Positions 1 to 13,282 are shown, counted from the stretch's first letter. The stretch is DNA of 64,000 nt from Cichorium intybus (GCA_023525715.1 CM042010.1:84321894-84385893); one strand, 5' to 3'. Notes: generated by a model from the letters alone, not told the origin. Translations and numbers: made by a program.

Positions 1-57
1 CCAAAAAGATTTGAAAAATGCTTGAAAACGAAGAACGGTGGTGGTGGAAGGTGGTGG

Positions 58-103
58 CCGGCGGTGGTTTGTGGTGGTGGCCGGCGGTGGTTTGTGGTGG
101 TGG
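58..103. repeat. GGN-rich 23-bp direct repeat
   Basis: A 23-bp unit beginning ccggcggtggtttgtgg occurs twice, at 58 and 81, within a longer GGT/GGC-rich stretch from about 39 to 112. It is low-complexity DNA; I see no gene that it belongs to. Confidence 0.7.
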
Positions 104-208
104 AGTGGTGGTGGACGAAAATGATGAAGAGGATGGAGGATGATCAGATTTTAAGAGAGAGATGAGGTGATTGGAGAGATTTTTGGTGTGATCTAGTGTA
201 TGTTGGTA

Positions 209-209
<1 letters not shown>

Positions 210-294
<85 letters not shown>
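210..294. repeat. (TA)n microsatellite
   Basis: About 42 uninterrupted TA dinucleotides. Open frames across it (Tyr-Ile runs) are artefacts of the repeat. Confidence 0.97.
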
Positions 295-297
<3 letters not shown>

Positions 298-2584
298 TTC
301 CAAGATTGTGTTTTATATTTGTTTAATAAGAAAATCAATTCTAGAGTTAAAGCCTAAGATTATGAATAGTTACCCAAGATTGTGTTGGGATTGTCTTGGT
401 TCAGCTGATGGGGGGGTAGGGGTGGGGGTGGGGTGGGTTGGTTTTATAAAAATGCCACTCTTTTATATAAAAATAAGTAGTTTTTATAAAATCGTAAAAC
501 GTTTTAGCGTAATTCTATGAGTTTTTGGAGAAATAATATTCTAAATAAATATTATGTATAGAAACATTGCTAAACATTTATTTAGATCGAATCATAACTC
601 GTTAGACGATGAAATACGCGTTTAAGCGCAGTATTCTTCCGATTACGCGATTTTCAGCATTTTACCGGAAAATATATTTAGCTATGAAATTAAATACTAG
701 ATAGTATTACGCTTCATAATATATGATGTATTATCCCATTTTTGATGTTTAAGGCACCACATTTTGTATTTTAGGTCCAAACCCTGTGTACATTTATCCG
801 TTCAGAGCGGTTTAATTGTTGTAACTTTCACATACGAACTCCGTTTTCGACGTTCTATATATCCACAGGTTCGTATTTACGAATACATTGTTTATTGAAT
901 ATTATTATTCTCAAAATAATAATTGTACGATTATCGAATTTTTACGCTACAATAGCTTATTATATGTATTTTCAGTGTTTACTCGATAATTGTTTTGAAT
1001 TAGCGTACATAGTATTATAATATCTAATAATACTTCGTAAAACTATGGAAAAATTATTTTTCATCATATGGATTATCGTATGCTTTGTTGGACTACAGTT
1101 GACTTTCGTTGACCAAAATTTACAATTGTCACATAGAGAGTCAAGGACTTCATTTTGGGATGGTGGATGATGGTTCCTTATTAGATCAAAGGAAGTACTT
1201 ATAATGCGACTTTTAAAGAAAACGAGTATGATACCTTTCGTTCTTGAATTGTAGGAAGGAGATATGTTGTAATGACTTGGAGGTGAGACTAAGGACTTGA
1301 GCTAGCACTCAACTAAGAGGATGTGATGGATGAGATGAGGTCTGGGATCGCCTCCAAATGCATCAAACCCATGTGTGGAGTTAATGTTGACTCGTCAGTT
1401 GACCTTGGGTGAGTTTACCGGGAGTACACATCCCAACTATTATCTTTTGTGTGCGTTATCAACTATTTTCATGTATGCTTTTATGTGCTAATTGTTATAT
1501 GGGTACTATGTGTGTATTGCAAGAAATGAGTCCTTTAAAGATGTTTTCAAACAAAGACTATGATGTTGTTTTTTAAAGACGTTTTGAGCATCCTGTTGTG
1601 CATTGCATTTCATATAGGATGGGATTGACCGTGTGAACCCTCGAGACCGAGTTTTTCCCTTTTCTAAATTAAAGAGGGTGAGTATGAGTCTTTCCCTTTT
1701 CTCAATTAAAGAGGGTGAGTATGAGTTTTTCCCTTTTCTCAATTAAAGAAGGAGAGTATGAGTTTTGCCCTTCTCTAAATTAAAGAGGGTGGCAGACGTT
1801 GTTCCCGACAATAGGGAACCGCATGAGGGAGTTGCTAACCCTCATGAGGATAGTGTGATGGCCACTAGTTCTAGTTTAACCTATACAGGGATCGAGTGAT
1901 ATGCTTTGTGCGTGTCATTTGTGAACTTAGGTAGGTGTCATTGAGGTGAGTTGGACTTTTATGAGATGGACATGGGTTTCGGATAGTTGCATCATGAATT
2001 GCATTTGCATATCATAACTATCTATTTTGAGTAACTCGTTATGATGTTTTAAGTAACTTTTAAAGTTTGTGTTAAAACTATTTTTGGGGGTTGTCCCGAG
2101 TGTGGTGGTTACACTGCTTACTAGGAATGGGTCAACCTCGGGTAAGCTCACTAGCCATTCCATTGCCTAACTTATTTTGATGTGTACTCAGGTTGAGTAG
2201 TTTAGATGACTTTAGAGCAGCTGGATGTTTAGAAGGCGACAGATTGTGTGGTTTCGTTTGAACTGTGTAATGGTATTTGAATTGTGACAACCTCGCTATT
2301 TTATAAATCAATATTCCATCTAAAGTGGGACCAAACGATTTTTCCGCAACTTAAACTCTATAACAAGTTTTTAACGAAATCCAATATGTTTTAAAATGAT
2401 GTTTAAACGTAAAGAGACTTATTTTTGAAGTTTTTGAGATTTAAAGTTTTCACTTAAGGATGATTTTTGAGTAATGGTGATAAACCATGGGTTAAAATGA
2501 AGTTTTTATGAAAAGCCTTAAGCGAGGGTGTTTCACCTACTGTGTCTCTGCATATAAAGCAATTGTGACAATCACATCCTGTAT
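295..2584. other. unassigned AT-rich sequence, no gene seen
   Basis: No open frame with recognisable motifs. A G-rich run lies at about 410-438 and a 37-bp tandem array at 1651-1792. The style of the text (short direct repeats, no coding) resembles non-coding parts of gypsy-type elements, but I could not match it to any other element in the window, so I leave it unassigned. Confidence 0.5.
1651..1792. repeat. 37-bp tandem repeat, about four copies
   Basis: A unit containing 'agtatgagt', then 'ttcccttttct', then 'aattaaagagggt' recurs with a 37-bp period (agtatgag at 1681, 1718 and 1755, with a partial copy before). Copies differ by a few bases. No function is evident. Confidence 0.85.
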
Positions 2585-2589
2585 CAAGG

Positions 2590-3372
2590 AATTAAGGATC
2601 AGGAGTTTGAGTCTTAGATATATCTGAGTTGCCAAACGATTCGGCTTTAGAGCATCTTCCAACCTTTCTGTGATTGTATCCTACTCTGTGGATTCCAAGT
2701 TAGGTACATCTCAGAACTGGCCCAGACGATCTGGATCGTTTCTTGATGTGTCTCATCTCTAGACTCAATCCTGAAGTAGCTGGTACAGTGGAACTATGCA
2801 TCTCTATGAACGACTCTTACAGAGTCAACATTTGATGCATTTTTATGATACTCTTGTCTTGGTTCCCTTTCATGTACATCTGGATGAATAGATCATACTA
2901 ACTAGTCAACTAGTCGAGTTAATTCTCAACTCTCGATCATGGGAACATGCGGACTGATGCTACTTCTTCTAGCTTGCACACTTCAAGCTCTTTGAAGATC
3001 CCAGTTCGTTCCTTTTCAACCGGATCTTGGAACCTTTCCTTAACCAGAAGTGCTAACTCATATGACCCCAGGAATTTGGAATCCCTGCGGATGTTGGGGT
3101 CAATGGTCAATAGCATGAGGCTACGAAATTCTATGGATTCATCAATCAAGAAGTCATGCCCATCACAAAGCTGCTATGTGATCCCATGCTTTGGGGAGCG
3201 GATACTCAATCAGATATGGCTCGCCAGGAAAATTGATAATCATTCTCCTTTTGCGAAGCCATTCTTCATAGTTCAGGCCAATCAGCTTTTCCATATTTAA
3301 TAGATAATTTCTGAAACTCTCATAAATGGGTCTTGGAGAAGGAGGTGGAGAGTATACGCTGGCATCAGACAT
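2590..3372 (-). pseudogene. copia gag remnant (family D)
   Basis: The start (ATG at 3372) aligns with the start of the intact gag of element D: an N-terminal Ser/Pro-rich segment (SVYSPPPSP), then the 'L-x-GLNYEEWL' motif typical of the N-terminal region of copia Gag, then a 'MLLTIDP' segment. The frame is broken near 3163 and continues in another frame (2937-3149), and it decays further below 2937. It is therefore a pseudogene of a capsid/nucleocapsid precursor. No CCHC knuckle is visible. Confidence 0.8.
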
Positions 3373-4570
3373 CTATAAAATCATAATTTACTAATTAAAT
3401 TTAATCCTTTTAAATAATACCCAATTATTATTTAACAGGACTAGGACCCAAAAATGCCCCAACTATGGTGTGAAGAGGGATGCCGTAATCACAACATAAT
3501 GGTCATTAAGGTAGATACACTTTTATCAATTTCAGTCTCCATGAAACTCCTAGTTCTGTGAGATTCATTGACTAAGGTCAATGACATGTTTAATCTCGGA
3601 TTATGCTCTTCTATTTGTGACTGGGATGACGAGGATCACAAATAAGATGTGAATAACCATGCAAATTGCTTGGTAACCTCAATGCCATTTATCATTTCAC
3701 ATTGATGTGTCGGTTAACCACACACGCTCCATCAACAACGATAAATCATGAGATACACATTACCATTCTTTATGAGCCCCTATTAGTGTCCCGGTTAACC
3801 ACACATGCTCCACTAATGTCTCATAAAGTGTAATGTGCAATTTCATGGGTTAGCATACTTTTCACATTTTCTAAAGTAACTAGATTGTGATTAGGGTTCT
3901 AGTACTTGTGTCTAATATCATTATACTTTTAATGAGATTAGGTTCGTCCTATCAAATCCGTTCTGCTAACGACAGTCCACTGATCAAGGGAGCGGTGGGT
4001 GAGAATGGACCCCCATGCAACCGCCATTTTATAGGCAGTTTCCTTATACCCCCTTTATAGAACAGTTTTCTGAATGAGGCATACTAGCGATTTGACCAAC
4101 TTAATCTTATACATATAGGTATTGACTTTTAATAATAATATGTATAAGGTGTATTTTAAACATTTCAAAATATTTAGGTGTATCCTTTAACTATTCGAAA
4201 TTAAAACAGTTTTAATTAAAATTTAAATTAAACTTAAAGTGATTTAATGGTTGTCTTTTAATTAACAATTAATTAAATTAATTAAATCACATAAGGATTA
4301 ACAAATTAAACAATTTAATTTAATCCTATTCCTTGCCCACTAAGTTATCAAAAATAAGGGTCAAGGGTTTTCATTTATTAAATAATCATATTTACAAAAA
4401 ATAGAAAAACCTTATGTAGGCACCTTCAAATTTTCGAAAAGGAGGTGGGTGGGGGCTAGGGTTTCTAAAATCCTAGCTAGAAGTCGACACCCTTGAGGGC
4501 AAGGGTTTAAATCCAATAAACCCTAATAACAGTTCAACTATTACAGCTATTCAACAGAAAACAGATCTAT

Positions 4571-4582
4571 GCTTTGATACCG
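4571..4582 (-). promoter_or_regulatory. degenerate primer-binding site
   Basis: On the minus strand, GGTATCAAAGC follows the LTR. It differs by one base from GGTATCAGAGC, the usual copia site complementary to initiator tRNA-Met. This fixes the LTR/leader boundary. Confidence 0.75.
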
Positions 4583-4583
4583 T

Positions 4584-5270
4584 TGATGGGTTTTATGCAA
4601 ACAATGAGCTTAAAATCTTAAGTTCACATGCACCCTAATAAGGATCTATCTTTTCTCAATTGAATCTATAACTATGAACTAAAGGTATATAATTAAAATT
4701 ATATTCTAAAATAACAATTTAGAATTTCATACCTTTAAAGCTTGAAAGATAGCACCACAAGTATCGTGCCTCTAATGGCGTGGAATATGGGGTGGGGAGG
4801 GCCACTATTTATAGTTTCCAGGCGATAACCAATAAAGAGTATAACTGCCTTATTTAAGATCCTCATATGATAACGCTTTTATCATATAACTGAATCTACT
4901 TATCACTGCCATAACAGACCTTGTATCCATATGGGGATTTCGAATTCCTTAAGGCCTAAGCCTTAGAATTTGTCCAACCCATAATACAAACCCTAATTGT
5001 CCATTGCTCAACTATTGAACAGTTAGAATTCAGCCCCTGTACTTTTAATTAATCCAATTAACCCCAAAATTAATTCTAAATTAATTTTTGATTAATCATT
5101 AATTAAATATCATGAGTTCTAATTAATATATTATTCTCATAATATATTAATAAATCAATTTCCTTCTCTCTCTATAAGTTATCTTGTCCTCTGCTGGTTT
5201 TGAGGGCAACCAAAAAGGACTATGCTAGTATATTCATAAATTATAGTCATGGCTTACACATAATCTAACA
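4584..5270 (-). repeat. LTR of truncated family-D element (687 bp)
   Basis: On the minus strand it starts TGTTAGATTATG and ends ACCCATCA, matching the termini of the D LTRs (TGTTGGATTAGG and CCCTTCA). A TATA-like ctataaatag is at 4805-4814 on the minus strand. It shares with the LTR at 7845-8611 several blocks that the D LTRs lack or have altered (for example gtacaggggctgaatt and ttgagcaatggac), so those two are each other's closest relatives here. Confidence 0.85.
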
Positions 5271-5279
5271 CACACTTAC

Positions 5280-6545
5280 AAGGCCCACCTGGTTGCGAAG
5301 AGATTTAATCAAACCACTAGGGTTGACTATGATGAAACCTTCTCACCGGTAGCCAAGATAAAATCTATTAGGATAATGCTCGCCATAGCTGCATTTCATG
5401 ATTATGAAATTTGGCAGATGGATGTCAACACCGCTTTCCTTAACGGGAAGTTGGCTGAGGATGTTTACATAAATCAACCAGAGGGTTTTGTAGATGCAAA
5501 GTTTCCTAATAAGGTGTGCAAGCTTGAGAAATCAATCTACATATTGAAACAAGTTTCTCGCAGCTGGAATCTCTGCTTTCATGAGAAAGTTAAAGAGTTT
5601 GGTTTCTCTAGGAGCAAAGATGAGTCCTGCGTCTATGTCAAGGATAGTGGAGTATAGTAACTTTTCTGGTGTTGTATGTCGATGACATACTACTCATGGG
5701 AAATGACATTCCAACCTTGCAAGAAGTTAAATCTTGGCTTGGAAAGTGTTTCGCTATGAAAGACCTGGGCAAAGCTGCCTATATTCTCAGGATAAGAATA
5801 TTGAGAGATAGAAAGAAAAGACTAATTGGACTTAGTCAAAGTACATACTTAGATAAAGTACTAAAAAGGTTTAGTATGACAAATTCCAAGAAATGAGAGC
5901 TACCTATCCAGAACAATGCCAAATTGAGTAAGACTCAAAGCCCAAGTACAGATGAAGAAATAGCTGATATGAGTCGGGTACCCTACGTTTCGGCTGTGGG
6001 GTTGATCAGGGAAATCCTGGCAGAGCTCATTAGACAACGGTTAAAAACATTCTCAAGTATTTCTGAAAGACAAATGACATGTTACTAGTCCTTGGTGGCA
6101 GTGATACGTTGAGAGTAAGTGGGTATAGTGACGCCAGCTTCCAGACATATAGAGACAACTTTCAGTCTCAGTCAAGTTGGGTGTTTCTTCTAAACGGTGG
6201 AGCGGTTACTTGGAAGAGTTTCAAACAAGAAATGGTGGTTGATTCAACTTGTGAATCAGAGTATATAGCTGCAAGTGAAGCGTCAAAAGAAGCGGCTTGG
6301 CTGAGGATTTTCATCGGTGACCTCGGAGTAGTCCCGACCATGCAAGAGCCAATGGAACTTTTTTGCAATAATGAAGGAGCGGTTGCTTTGACTAAAGAAC
6401 CGAGAGATCATGGAAAGTCCAGACATATCGACAGAAAGTACCACTACATCAGACATAGAGTAGAAGACGGTCACCTCATCGTGAAAAGGGTATCATCTGA
6501 AGAGAACCCTGCAGATCCCTTGACAAAGGGTCTGAGTAGGGTCTA
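5280..6545 (+). pseudogene. copia reverse transcriptase - RNase H remnant
   Basis: The RT begins at KAHLVAKRFNQ and includes a 'WQMDVNTAFLNG' segment and the YVDD active-site motif (from about 5672). Stop codons interrupt it at about 5656 and 5894, followed by a frame change. RNase H occupies 6079-6546: YSDAS and ESEYIA supply the first acidic residues and NPADPLTK the last, but the third position reads CNNEGA where family members have an Asp (CDN). Inactive by stops and by that substitution. In the living element this domain would copy element RNA into DNA in cytoplasmic particles. Confidence 0.9.
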
Positions 6546-7832
6546 GCATAGTCAGCATACTAGGAGCATTGTTCTAAGAGATAATATTAGTTTTAGTAGT
6601 TAGATAATTCTTTTCGTCTCAAAATCTGAATAATATTCATATTCATTATTTCAATTTTTCCGGGCATTCATCGAAAGGAGATGTGTGCTTCGAATTTGAT
6701 CAATTGAGATATAGGGAAACAATATTTTTTGATTATTTATCCATTCCAATTTTTCGTCTATTTCTGTATTTTTTTCTAGATTCATAGGTTCGATAACTTG
6801 TAATAGAACTGATCCGTGAGAGAAATATTAGAACCGGAATAAGAAAGAGCTCATAACCACTACTTGTGAACAGCTCTCCTCAACTGAAGGCGCACCTACT
6901 GTTACTAGAAGTCTAGTCTCTCTCAGGTCCAGTTTCGATCTCGAACTACAACATAGGCGGGAAAAGAGATATTCAGAAAAGGTGAAACTTGTAACATTGT
7001 AAATGTAATTGACTTTTGGTGATTAAATAATGGAGAATTATGTATGAGTATTGTTTACTGCTATGTGTCAATTGTTTATTCTTGTGTTTCATCTTTTGAA
7101 TGTTTTACTTCTCGAGTAATATGATTATTCAAAATTCCACAGTCATTCATACTTTTGGAAGTAAGTAGTGAATCAAGACTGTCATGAATTGAATTGTAGC
7201 TTGTCTAAGGATGTTAGATATAGCAATAGCATTCCTGTAATGTTCATGAGTACTTAGAAATGGGGATTTGAGTATTGGATAAATCCACGCTCAGAGAATT
7301 ACTTCATGGATAATATCACGAGTAATTTTGAGACGATAATATCTTATCATCTTGAAATGGAGATATATGAGTTGCAATTTACAAGTCGGTTGCACATTGG
7401 TAGTGTGTAAACACATCGGTAACTCGATGCTACAAAACATACTATCATGCGCGATTTAATGAGTAAAAGATACAAGCATATGAGTCGAAGTTTATTCGTT
7501 CCTTTTGCCCTAACTGGAAAAGCGATATCTTTAGGACCCTCGGTGATTTGGTGTTGATTTATAGTGCTGGGCTCAGTTAGGACCAAATTGATGTGTTCGA
7601 TTAGAAGTCCTATATCATCACAAATCAGAAATCAGGAAACAAAGTCTTGACTTCGAGATTGATTCCAATCCATGTCTCATGTCTGAAAGATATCTTGTAG
7701 AACGAAGGATTGTATGATCACTTATCTTAGGACGCGTAACTGACTAGGTCAGAGTTCGGCAGCGGCTTTTGGAAGCTTCAATTTGCTGATCGATTCAGAA
7801 GTTATACTGGCAGTTATATTCATAGACTTATC
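6546..7832 (+). other. non-coding 3' region of the copia half
   Basis: There is no coding potential. The last part (from about 7100) is alignable with the 3' region of element D: both contain 'atgattattcaaaa' or similar next to 'ccacagtc', and both end at the PPT. Confidence 0.7.
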
Positions 7833-7844
7833 CAAGTAGGAGAC
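7832..7844 (+). promoter_or_regulatory. polypurine tract-like site
   Basis: ccaagtaggagac lies directly before the TG of the 3' LTR. It corresponds to ccaagtgggagac in element D. This is the expected site for plus-strand priming. Confidence 0.7.
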
Positions 7845-8611
7845 TGTTGGATTAGGTGTCTAAGCCATGACTATAATTGGTATATACTTGATTGATAGTA
7901 GCATAGTCCTTTTGGGTTGCACTAAACGCTAGCAATTGGATACGATGACTTTTAGAGAGAGAGGTTGATTTATTATATGATTAATAAATCAAGATAAATA
8001 GTTTATTAATCTATTATGTGGATAATATATTAATTAGAAATACTAATATTTAATTAATAATTAATCAGAAATTAATTTTGGGATTAATTTTATTAATTAA
8101 AAGTACAGGGGCTGAATTGTAATTGTTCAATAGTTGAGCAATGGACAATTAAGGAAGGATGATGATGAATGAAAATATAAGGTTTTATCCTTATTATTTT
8201 CGCCAAATATATAGTAGATAATAAGGGTTTGAATTTAAGATAAAAGGTTTATATGGTTTAAATTCAAATAAGGCTTATCTGCTATCACCATGGAGACTAT
8301 AAATAGACCCTCCTGGCTCCCATATTTCTATGCCACTTTCATAGATCTCTCCTCTCTCTCTCTCTCTCTGTGGTTTTTCCTGCTTGCTAGTTTTGGGTGT
8401 GAACCATTTGAGGCACGACGCTTGTGGTGCTTGCGTCCAGAGAAAGCAACTAAAAGGTAAGTAAACCCTAATCTTCTTTTAGTATTTTTGATAATACCTT
8501 CTAGGTTTCTTTTAGTGTTCTTAGTTATAGATTCAACTAGAGAAAACATAGATCGTTAAGTTGCATGTGAACTTAAGAGTTTAAGTTTGCTTGTCTGCCT
8601 TTTTCCTATCA
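7845..8611 (+). repeat. 3' LTR of copia half (767 bp)
   Basis: It begins TGTTGGATTAGGTG, identical to the D LTR start, and ends TATCA. It contains a TATA box (tataaata, 8298-8305) and a CT microsatellite (8352-8369) downstream of it, which would lie in the transcript leader. The 3' end is set by alignment with D and is less certain than the start. Confidence 0.85.
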
Positions 8612-11600
8612 TTTTGTGACTTACGATTAAAGTTTTTGTAAAACCATATTTTCTACATTTGTAAATGGTTATAAACTTTTGTTAATGTAATGGGGTGTTA
8701 GAGTTGATGGTCTCTTGTAGCTAGTAAATTGAGTAATAAGTTGGGAAAATTATAATTATGATGTATTGTTACTTAAAATGAGAACATTAGTAAGAATGGA
8801 TAAATCTAGGGCTGAATCTTAACCCTAGTCATGTTATGGGTGAATCCAGAGATGGTGGTACCTCTGGGAGTTGAAAGGTAACTAAGGAAGACTTAAATCG
8901 AGGCTGAAAAAAGTAGTCTGAAACACTTTAGAACATTATTTTGGTGCTCTGTTCTTGGTTAGCGACACTATGAATACATTGGTAGCACCCTTATGGATGA
9001 AGATCAGAAAACTCAAAGCAAATACAAATCTTAATAAATTATCATATCAAAATCTTCAATATTGTTGAACGCAAACTTTAGCAACTGTCCAACTGAACTC
9101 AAAACCCCAATTATCTCAAAAATCAGACCCTGATTTGAATAGTATTAAATCCATAATTCTTATAAGAAAGTAAGTAAGAACAATGTTGTTGACTCCATAT
9201 TCATCTTCAACAAACAACTTTTGCTCATTTATTCTGCATGCGCCATCCACCAAGAATTTAAACTTCGCTTAAAAGTTGATAAAAATTTAAGATCAACATG
9301 CAAGAGTGTTAACAAACTCTCTAACTTGACCATACCTTAAGCAAACCAAGTGGTAGATCACAAACCGTATAGAAGGTCTTAGAGAATCCTTATACAAAAA
9401 ACACCTCTTGATACTTGATGCACCTTCACTCACTACCAATTGCGTTATAACTTAGTGTGTGCAGTAATGTTGAAACAAAATTAAAACTAAAAAAGTAAAA
9501 ATTAACAACATACCCGATAAAGTTTCCATACATGTTCAATATGCAATCACCCAATCATAGTGTAGCTCGGTTCCATCGTTTGATATCAATGTCCCAAATT
9601 GAGACGTTAAACCTTCTTTCGCTTTCATAGCGGAGGACGACCCCACAATGATGTTTTGACCAACTCAACCTCAGAGAGTAGCTCTTCCTCATTAGGCGAA
9701 CATGAGAACTGTCTTAAAATCTAATCTAAAAAACTATATAAAAATATGATTTCAATCGAATAAAAGTTAGAAGTGATCCATGGATCCTCCAGGAAAAGAA
9801 ACGAAATGGGAAAAACGAACAAGTGTCCATCACCCTCGACTCATAGACACGAAATAGGGGATCCAAGCTAGGGTTCTCGATATACGAGATTGTTGCACCA
9901 AAAAGGGTCAAACACCGATGAAATTAAAAGTCTAGAAGCAGAAAAGGAAGGAGGAGAAGACGCACCAAACCACAACATCCAATCATGATCCGTTTGCAGC
10001 AACGACTCCCTTGAGAGGTGTGGTTGAAGAAAGGGATCTAAGATGGACTCCAAATTGGCGTAGGTGTTATATAGATGAACGGTGGGAGGAGTTAGCATGA
10101 AGTAACTGCAACAAACGTGAAAGGAGGTTTCGATGAGGAAGAGGTGAGATCGTGCTATCAAATTCGTAAGCTCCAGGTAACAGCTTTCCATAACCGTCAA
10201 ATGTGATTTAACACGGTTATGATTGAAAATTGAGGAGATCTAACGGTGAGAATTGCTTGAGCAAAAATAGAAGTCACCGGGAACCATAAACATATAATAT
10301 CAAAACGGCTAACAGAACACAAATTTTAATCATATTATAATAGCAAACATAGAATACGTGTTATTTTTATCATGCATTATATATTTTTTGTATTTTTCTT
10401 ATATATTTCAAATTATGTGTTTGTAAATTTAGACCGGTTCTATTGAATAAAAAATATTCTCTTAATTCTTTTATGTTCTAATATTTTCTACTTTTCTAAA
10501 TAAGATACTTGAGCAACAACAATATTCTAAATTCTACTTGATTTCACTTGGTTTGGTATCGGGTTTTCGGTATCTTTTGTTCATATATCTTACAAAATTT
10601 AGATCATTATTGCGTGCTTACAAAATATAGATGTATGATTATTTTCATCATTAGCTTTTATGATATGTTAATGTACTTATTGTTTAACTTACATAACTAT
10701 TTATTAAAAAAAGTATCCCAACAACATACAAATATAATTATAAATCATTTGAAAACAAATATTTTAATACAGTTTATTTTATCTTTATCAAAATATATAT
10801 TTTGCATTATTTAGTTTGATATACTTAGCAAGGTTTTTGTAAAGAAGTTATAAATCAATACTATTTGATACATGTTTTTGTATAAGTTCTCGTGATAATA
10901 GCCTATTTGTTTAGGTACGATATTTAAATTTTGAGGTTTAACATTCAAATTCTAAACGATACGAAATTTTATTTGTTATCCGCAACAAATATAAATATCA
11001 AAACAATACGCATATATATAATATAATATTAGTTATCCATAATTAAAACTTAATCGACATAGTTATTGTATTTATATACAAATATTTATCATGAAAAACA
11101 AATACGTATTTATACTCAAATGTCCTTTGGGTAAAAGGTTGGGTTATCCGGAATAGCCGGTCACAGTGAAAGGGAAAGAAAAATTAAAAGAGTTGGAATA
11201 TGGACAGAAATCTGCATAGGAAACGCAACACACGGTGCCTCCTTTAATATCTGTGCGGTTGAGAATTGAGATGAGCGGCTCCTCCACGTATCTCTCAAGT
11301 CTCAACGTGGGTCTTGTCATCCTTCCCCAACTACCCCACGTTTCTTTGTTCGTTACTCAAAATATCTCTCCGTCTTCATGCATAGATTTCGAATCAATTA
11401 TTTTATATTAATAAAATGGCTTCTCAATTTACCTATTAGACTATAAGATATACACATTACTTCATGCCATGTGATGATTACCATCTTACAATTATAATGT
11501 GTCACATTTGGAATCATCACACTATATCATTTTTCTTAAATAAAAATAATTTAATAATAAAAAAATACTAGATTGCTATTGACTCTTTAAATATATAAAT

Positions 11601-12105
11601 GATAAAGTTTCTTAAAAATAATAATAATCATATTGGATGTGTCCCACCATGATTTACATCACAATCCATTACACCACAATCGGGATGGTGTTCACAGGTC
11701 TGATGAAAGTCATGTATGCATCACGAAAGCCTTTGATCTTATATATGAACTTAAATCAATTTAGGCAATTTTTATTAATATTTTAGTTTATATCTAAATT
11801 ATATCACAGTCTAAATTTTAACTGTTTTCTATCGATGTATTCACTTAAATTTAAAAAAATATAAAGGTTAATAAACCTCATTACAGTATATTTAGAATAA
11901 TGATATAGTTACAAAAACTAATAAACATCATTACATTATATTTAGAATATGATATATTAGATTGACGTATATATAACAACACGTATCAATTTAGTATTTT
12001 AGATTTTGGTACATCATCGTCAAAGAATCATTAACACCTTTTAGTATTTTCAATGTTTTGACACGATCCATTTATATACATGTGTTAGACATACAGGTTT
12101 TTATA
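8612..12105. other. unassigned sequence, no supported gene
   Basis: AT-rich, with the longest open frame about 110 codons on the minus strand (9868-10200), without motifs or neighbours. A somewhat less AT-rich part lies at about 11130-11360. I see no LTR termini, target-site duplications or domains. It may hold decayed repeats that I cannot recognise. Confidence 0.5.
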
Positions 12106-12110
12106 AGTTT

Positions 12111-12635
12111 TTAGTTTTTAACTGCTTCATGTCGAACTCTTCCAGATCTACGAACATTTTGTTTTAGAACTGGTTCTTGGTCAACTCCTTGCACAGGTCT
12201 AACAACTTCGTGTTGGATACTAGTGTCAACCTCTTGCGTATCATATTGGGGTTCTTGAACTTCTTCAAGCTCCACATGCCTCCCACTAGCTTCATCACTT
12301 ATAAACATGTTTTCTAAGAACTCGGCTTTTCGAGAAATAAATATCTTATCCTTGACAGGATTGTAGAAGTAATATCCTATAGAATCCTTAGGATACCCTA
12401 CAAAAAATCACTTGGTATATCAGGGTTCTAGTTTGCTTGAAGCTTCATGTCTAACATAAGCTTCACATCCCCACATTTTGAGGTAAGACAATGATGGGAC
12501 CTTTCCATACAAAATCTTATAAGGTGTTTTATCTACCTTGTTAGTTGGTGCTATATTTAGGATACGGGCAGCTGTGAGTAAATCATAACTCCAAAATGAT
12601 AAAGGTAGAGTACTTAGACTCATCATAGATCGAAC
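12111..12635 (-). pseudogene. copia integrase C-terminal part (element A)
   Basis: The minus strand encodes the post-catalytic integrase segment (residues such as LPLSFW, ARILN.APTNKV, PYKILYGK, YLKMWGCEAYV), then a stop at about 12420, then the linker with 'FISDEASG' and a basic RRSGRVR segment that precedes RT in this family. The RT itself is missing; the sequence becomes unrelated below 12111. It continues the integrase at 29660-30340. Confidence 0.88.
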
Positions 12636-13282
12636 TGTTGGGATTCGATCATATTAACACATAACTCATGCAGCTAAAGACAATAAATATCAAATCACAA
12701 AAATTCCATGAACATTGTTCAGGATCATGCAGTTCATAACAATTATTGTTAATTAAAACTTAAACATAATATACCTCAGCAAGTCTCCTTCTTTGTGCTT
12801 TGGTCAAGGCTACGATTGCAGAGGATGATTAGGATCCAAACTAGAATCCCTCTAATGATTCACACCTAGTGATCTCAAGAAAACCAGGCATATCAAACTT
12901 TCTTCAAGAGAAAGGAGGCAAAGATCAAAACCCTAGAGAGGGATTGATTTTGCAGAAAGGGGGAGGGAGGGGAGAGGAGGCGGCACAGAAGAGAGGAAGG
13001 GATGCCTTAGGGTTGAACTCCAAGGCCTATATTTATATTGCATGGGCTCTTAGGGTTTCAAACTTAGGAGCCATTTGGCGGCCGCACCCCCTGGACTTGT
13101 TATCTTTGATTAAACCTCTAATCAATTACAATCCAAAACTTTTAATTGATTCTAAATTAATTCTAATTAATTTTATCAATTAATTTATTGATCTAGTTTC
13201 TAATTAATTTATTTCTAAATAAATTAATAAACTAATCATCCTTTCTTTTACTCCTTTTGACTCTGTCTATTTTTTTGGGTCA

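Larger units (their letters stand above)
2585..5270 (-). mobile_element. truncated family-D copia half: gag, leader and 5' LTR
   Basis: Read on the minus strand the order is 5' LTR (4584-5270), a mutated primer-binding site, a leader of about 1.2 kb and a broken gag. This is the same order and the same sequence family as the complete element D at 22189-29646. Pol and a 3' LTR are not present on this strand; the sequence stops near 2585. Directly to the right, on the opposite strand, lies the RT/3'LTR half of the same family, so both may derive from one rearranged element. Confidence 0.8.
5276..8611 (+). mobile_element. family-D copia half: RT, RNase H, 3' region and 3' LTR
   Basis: From left to right: a decayed reverse transcriptase and RNase H, a non-coding 3' region of about 1.3 kb, a polypurine tract and a 3' LTR. 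The 3' region and LTR match those of element D (7100-7844 corresponds to about 28140-28879). This shows that family D once had a normal copia pol. Gag, protease and integrase are not found on this strand to the left; a minus-strand LTR abuts the RT at 5270. Confidence 0.85.

Noticed and set aside
144..520. Open frames on both strands rich in Tyr-Ile repeats
   Set aside because: They are translations of the TA microsatellite; there is no coding evidence outside it.
9868..10200. 110-codon minus-strand frame as a host gene
   Set aside because: No motif, no neighbouring exons and no start/splice context beyond chance; length is compatible with random AT-rich DNA.
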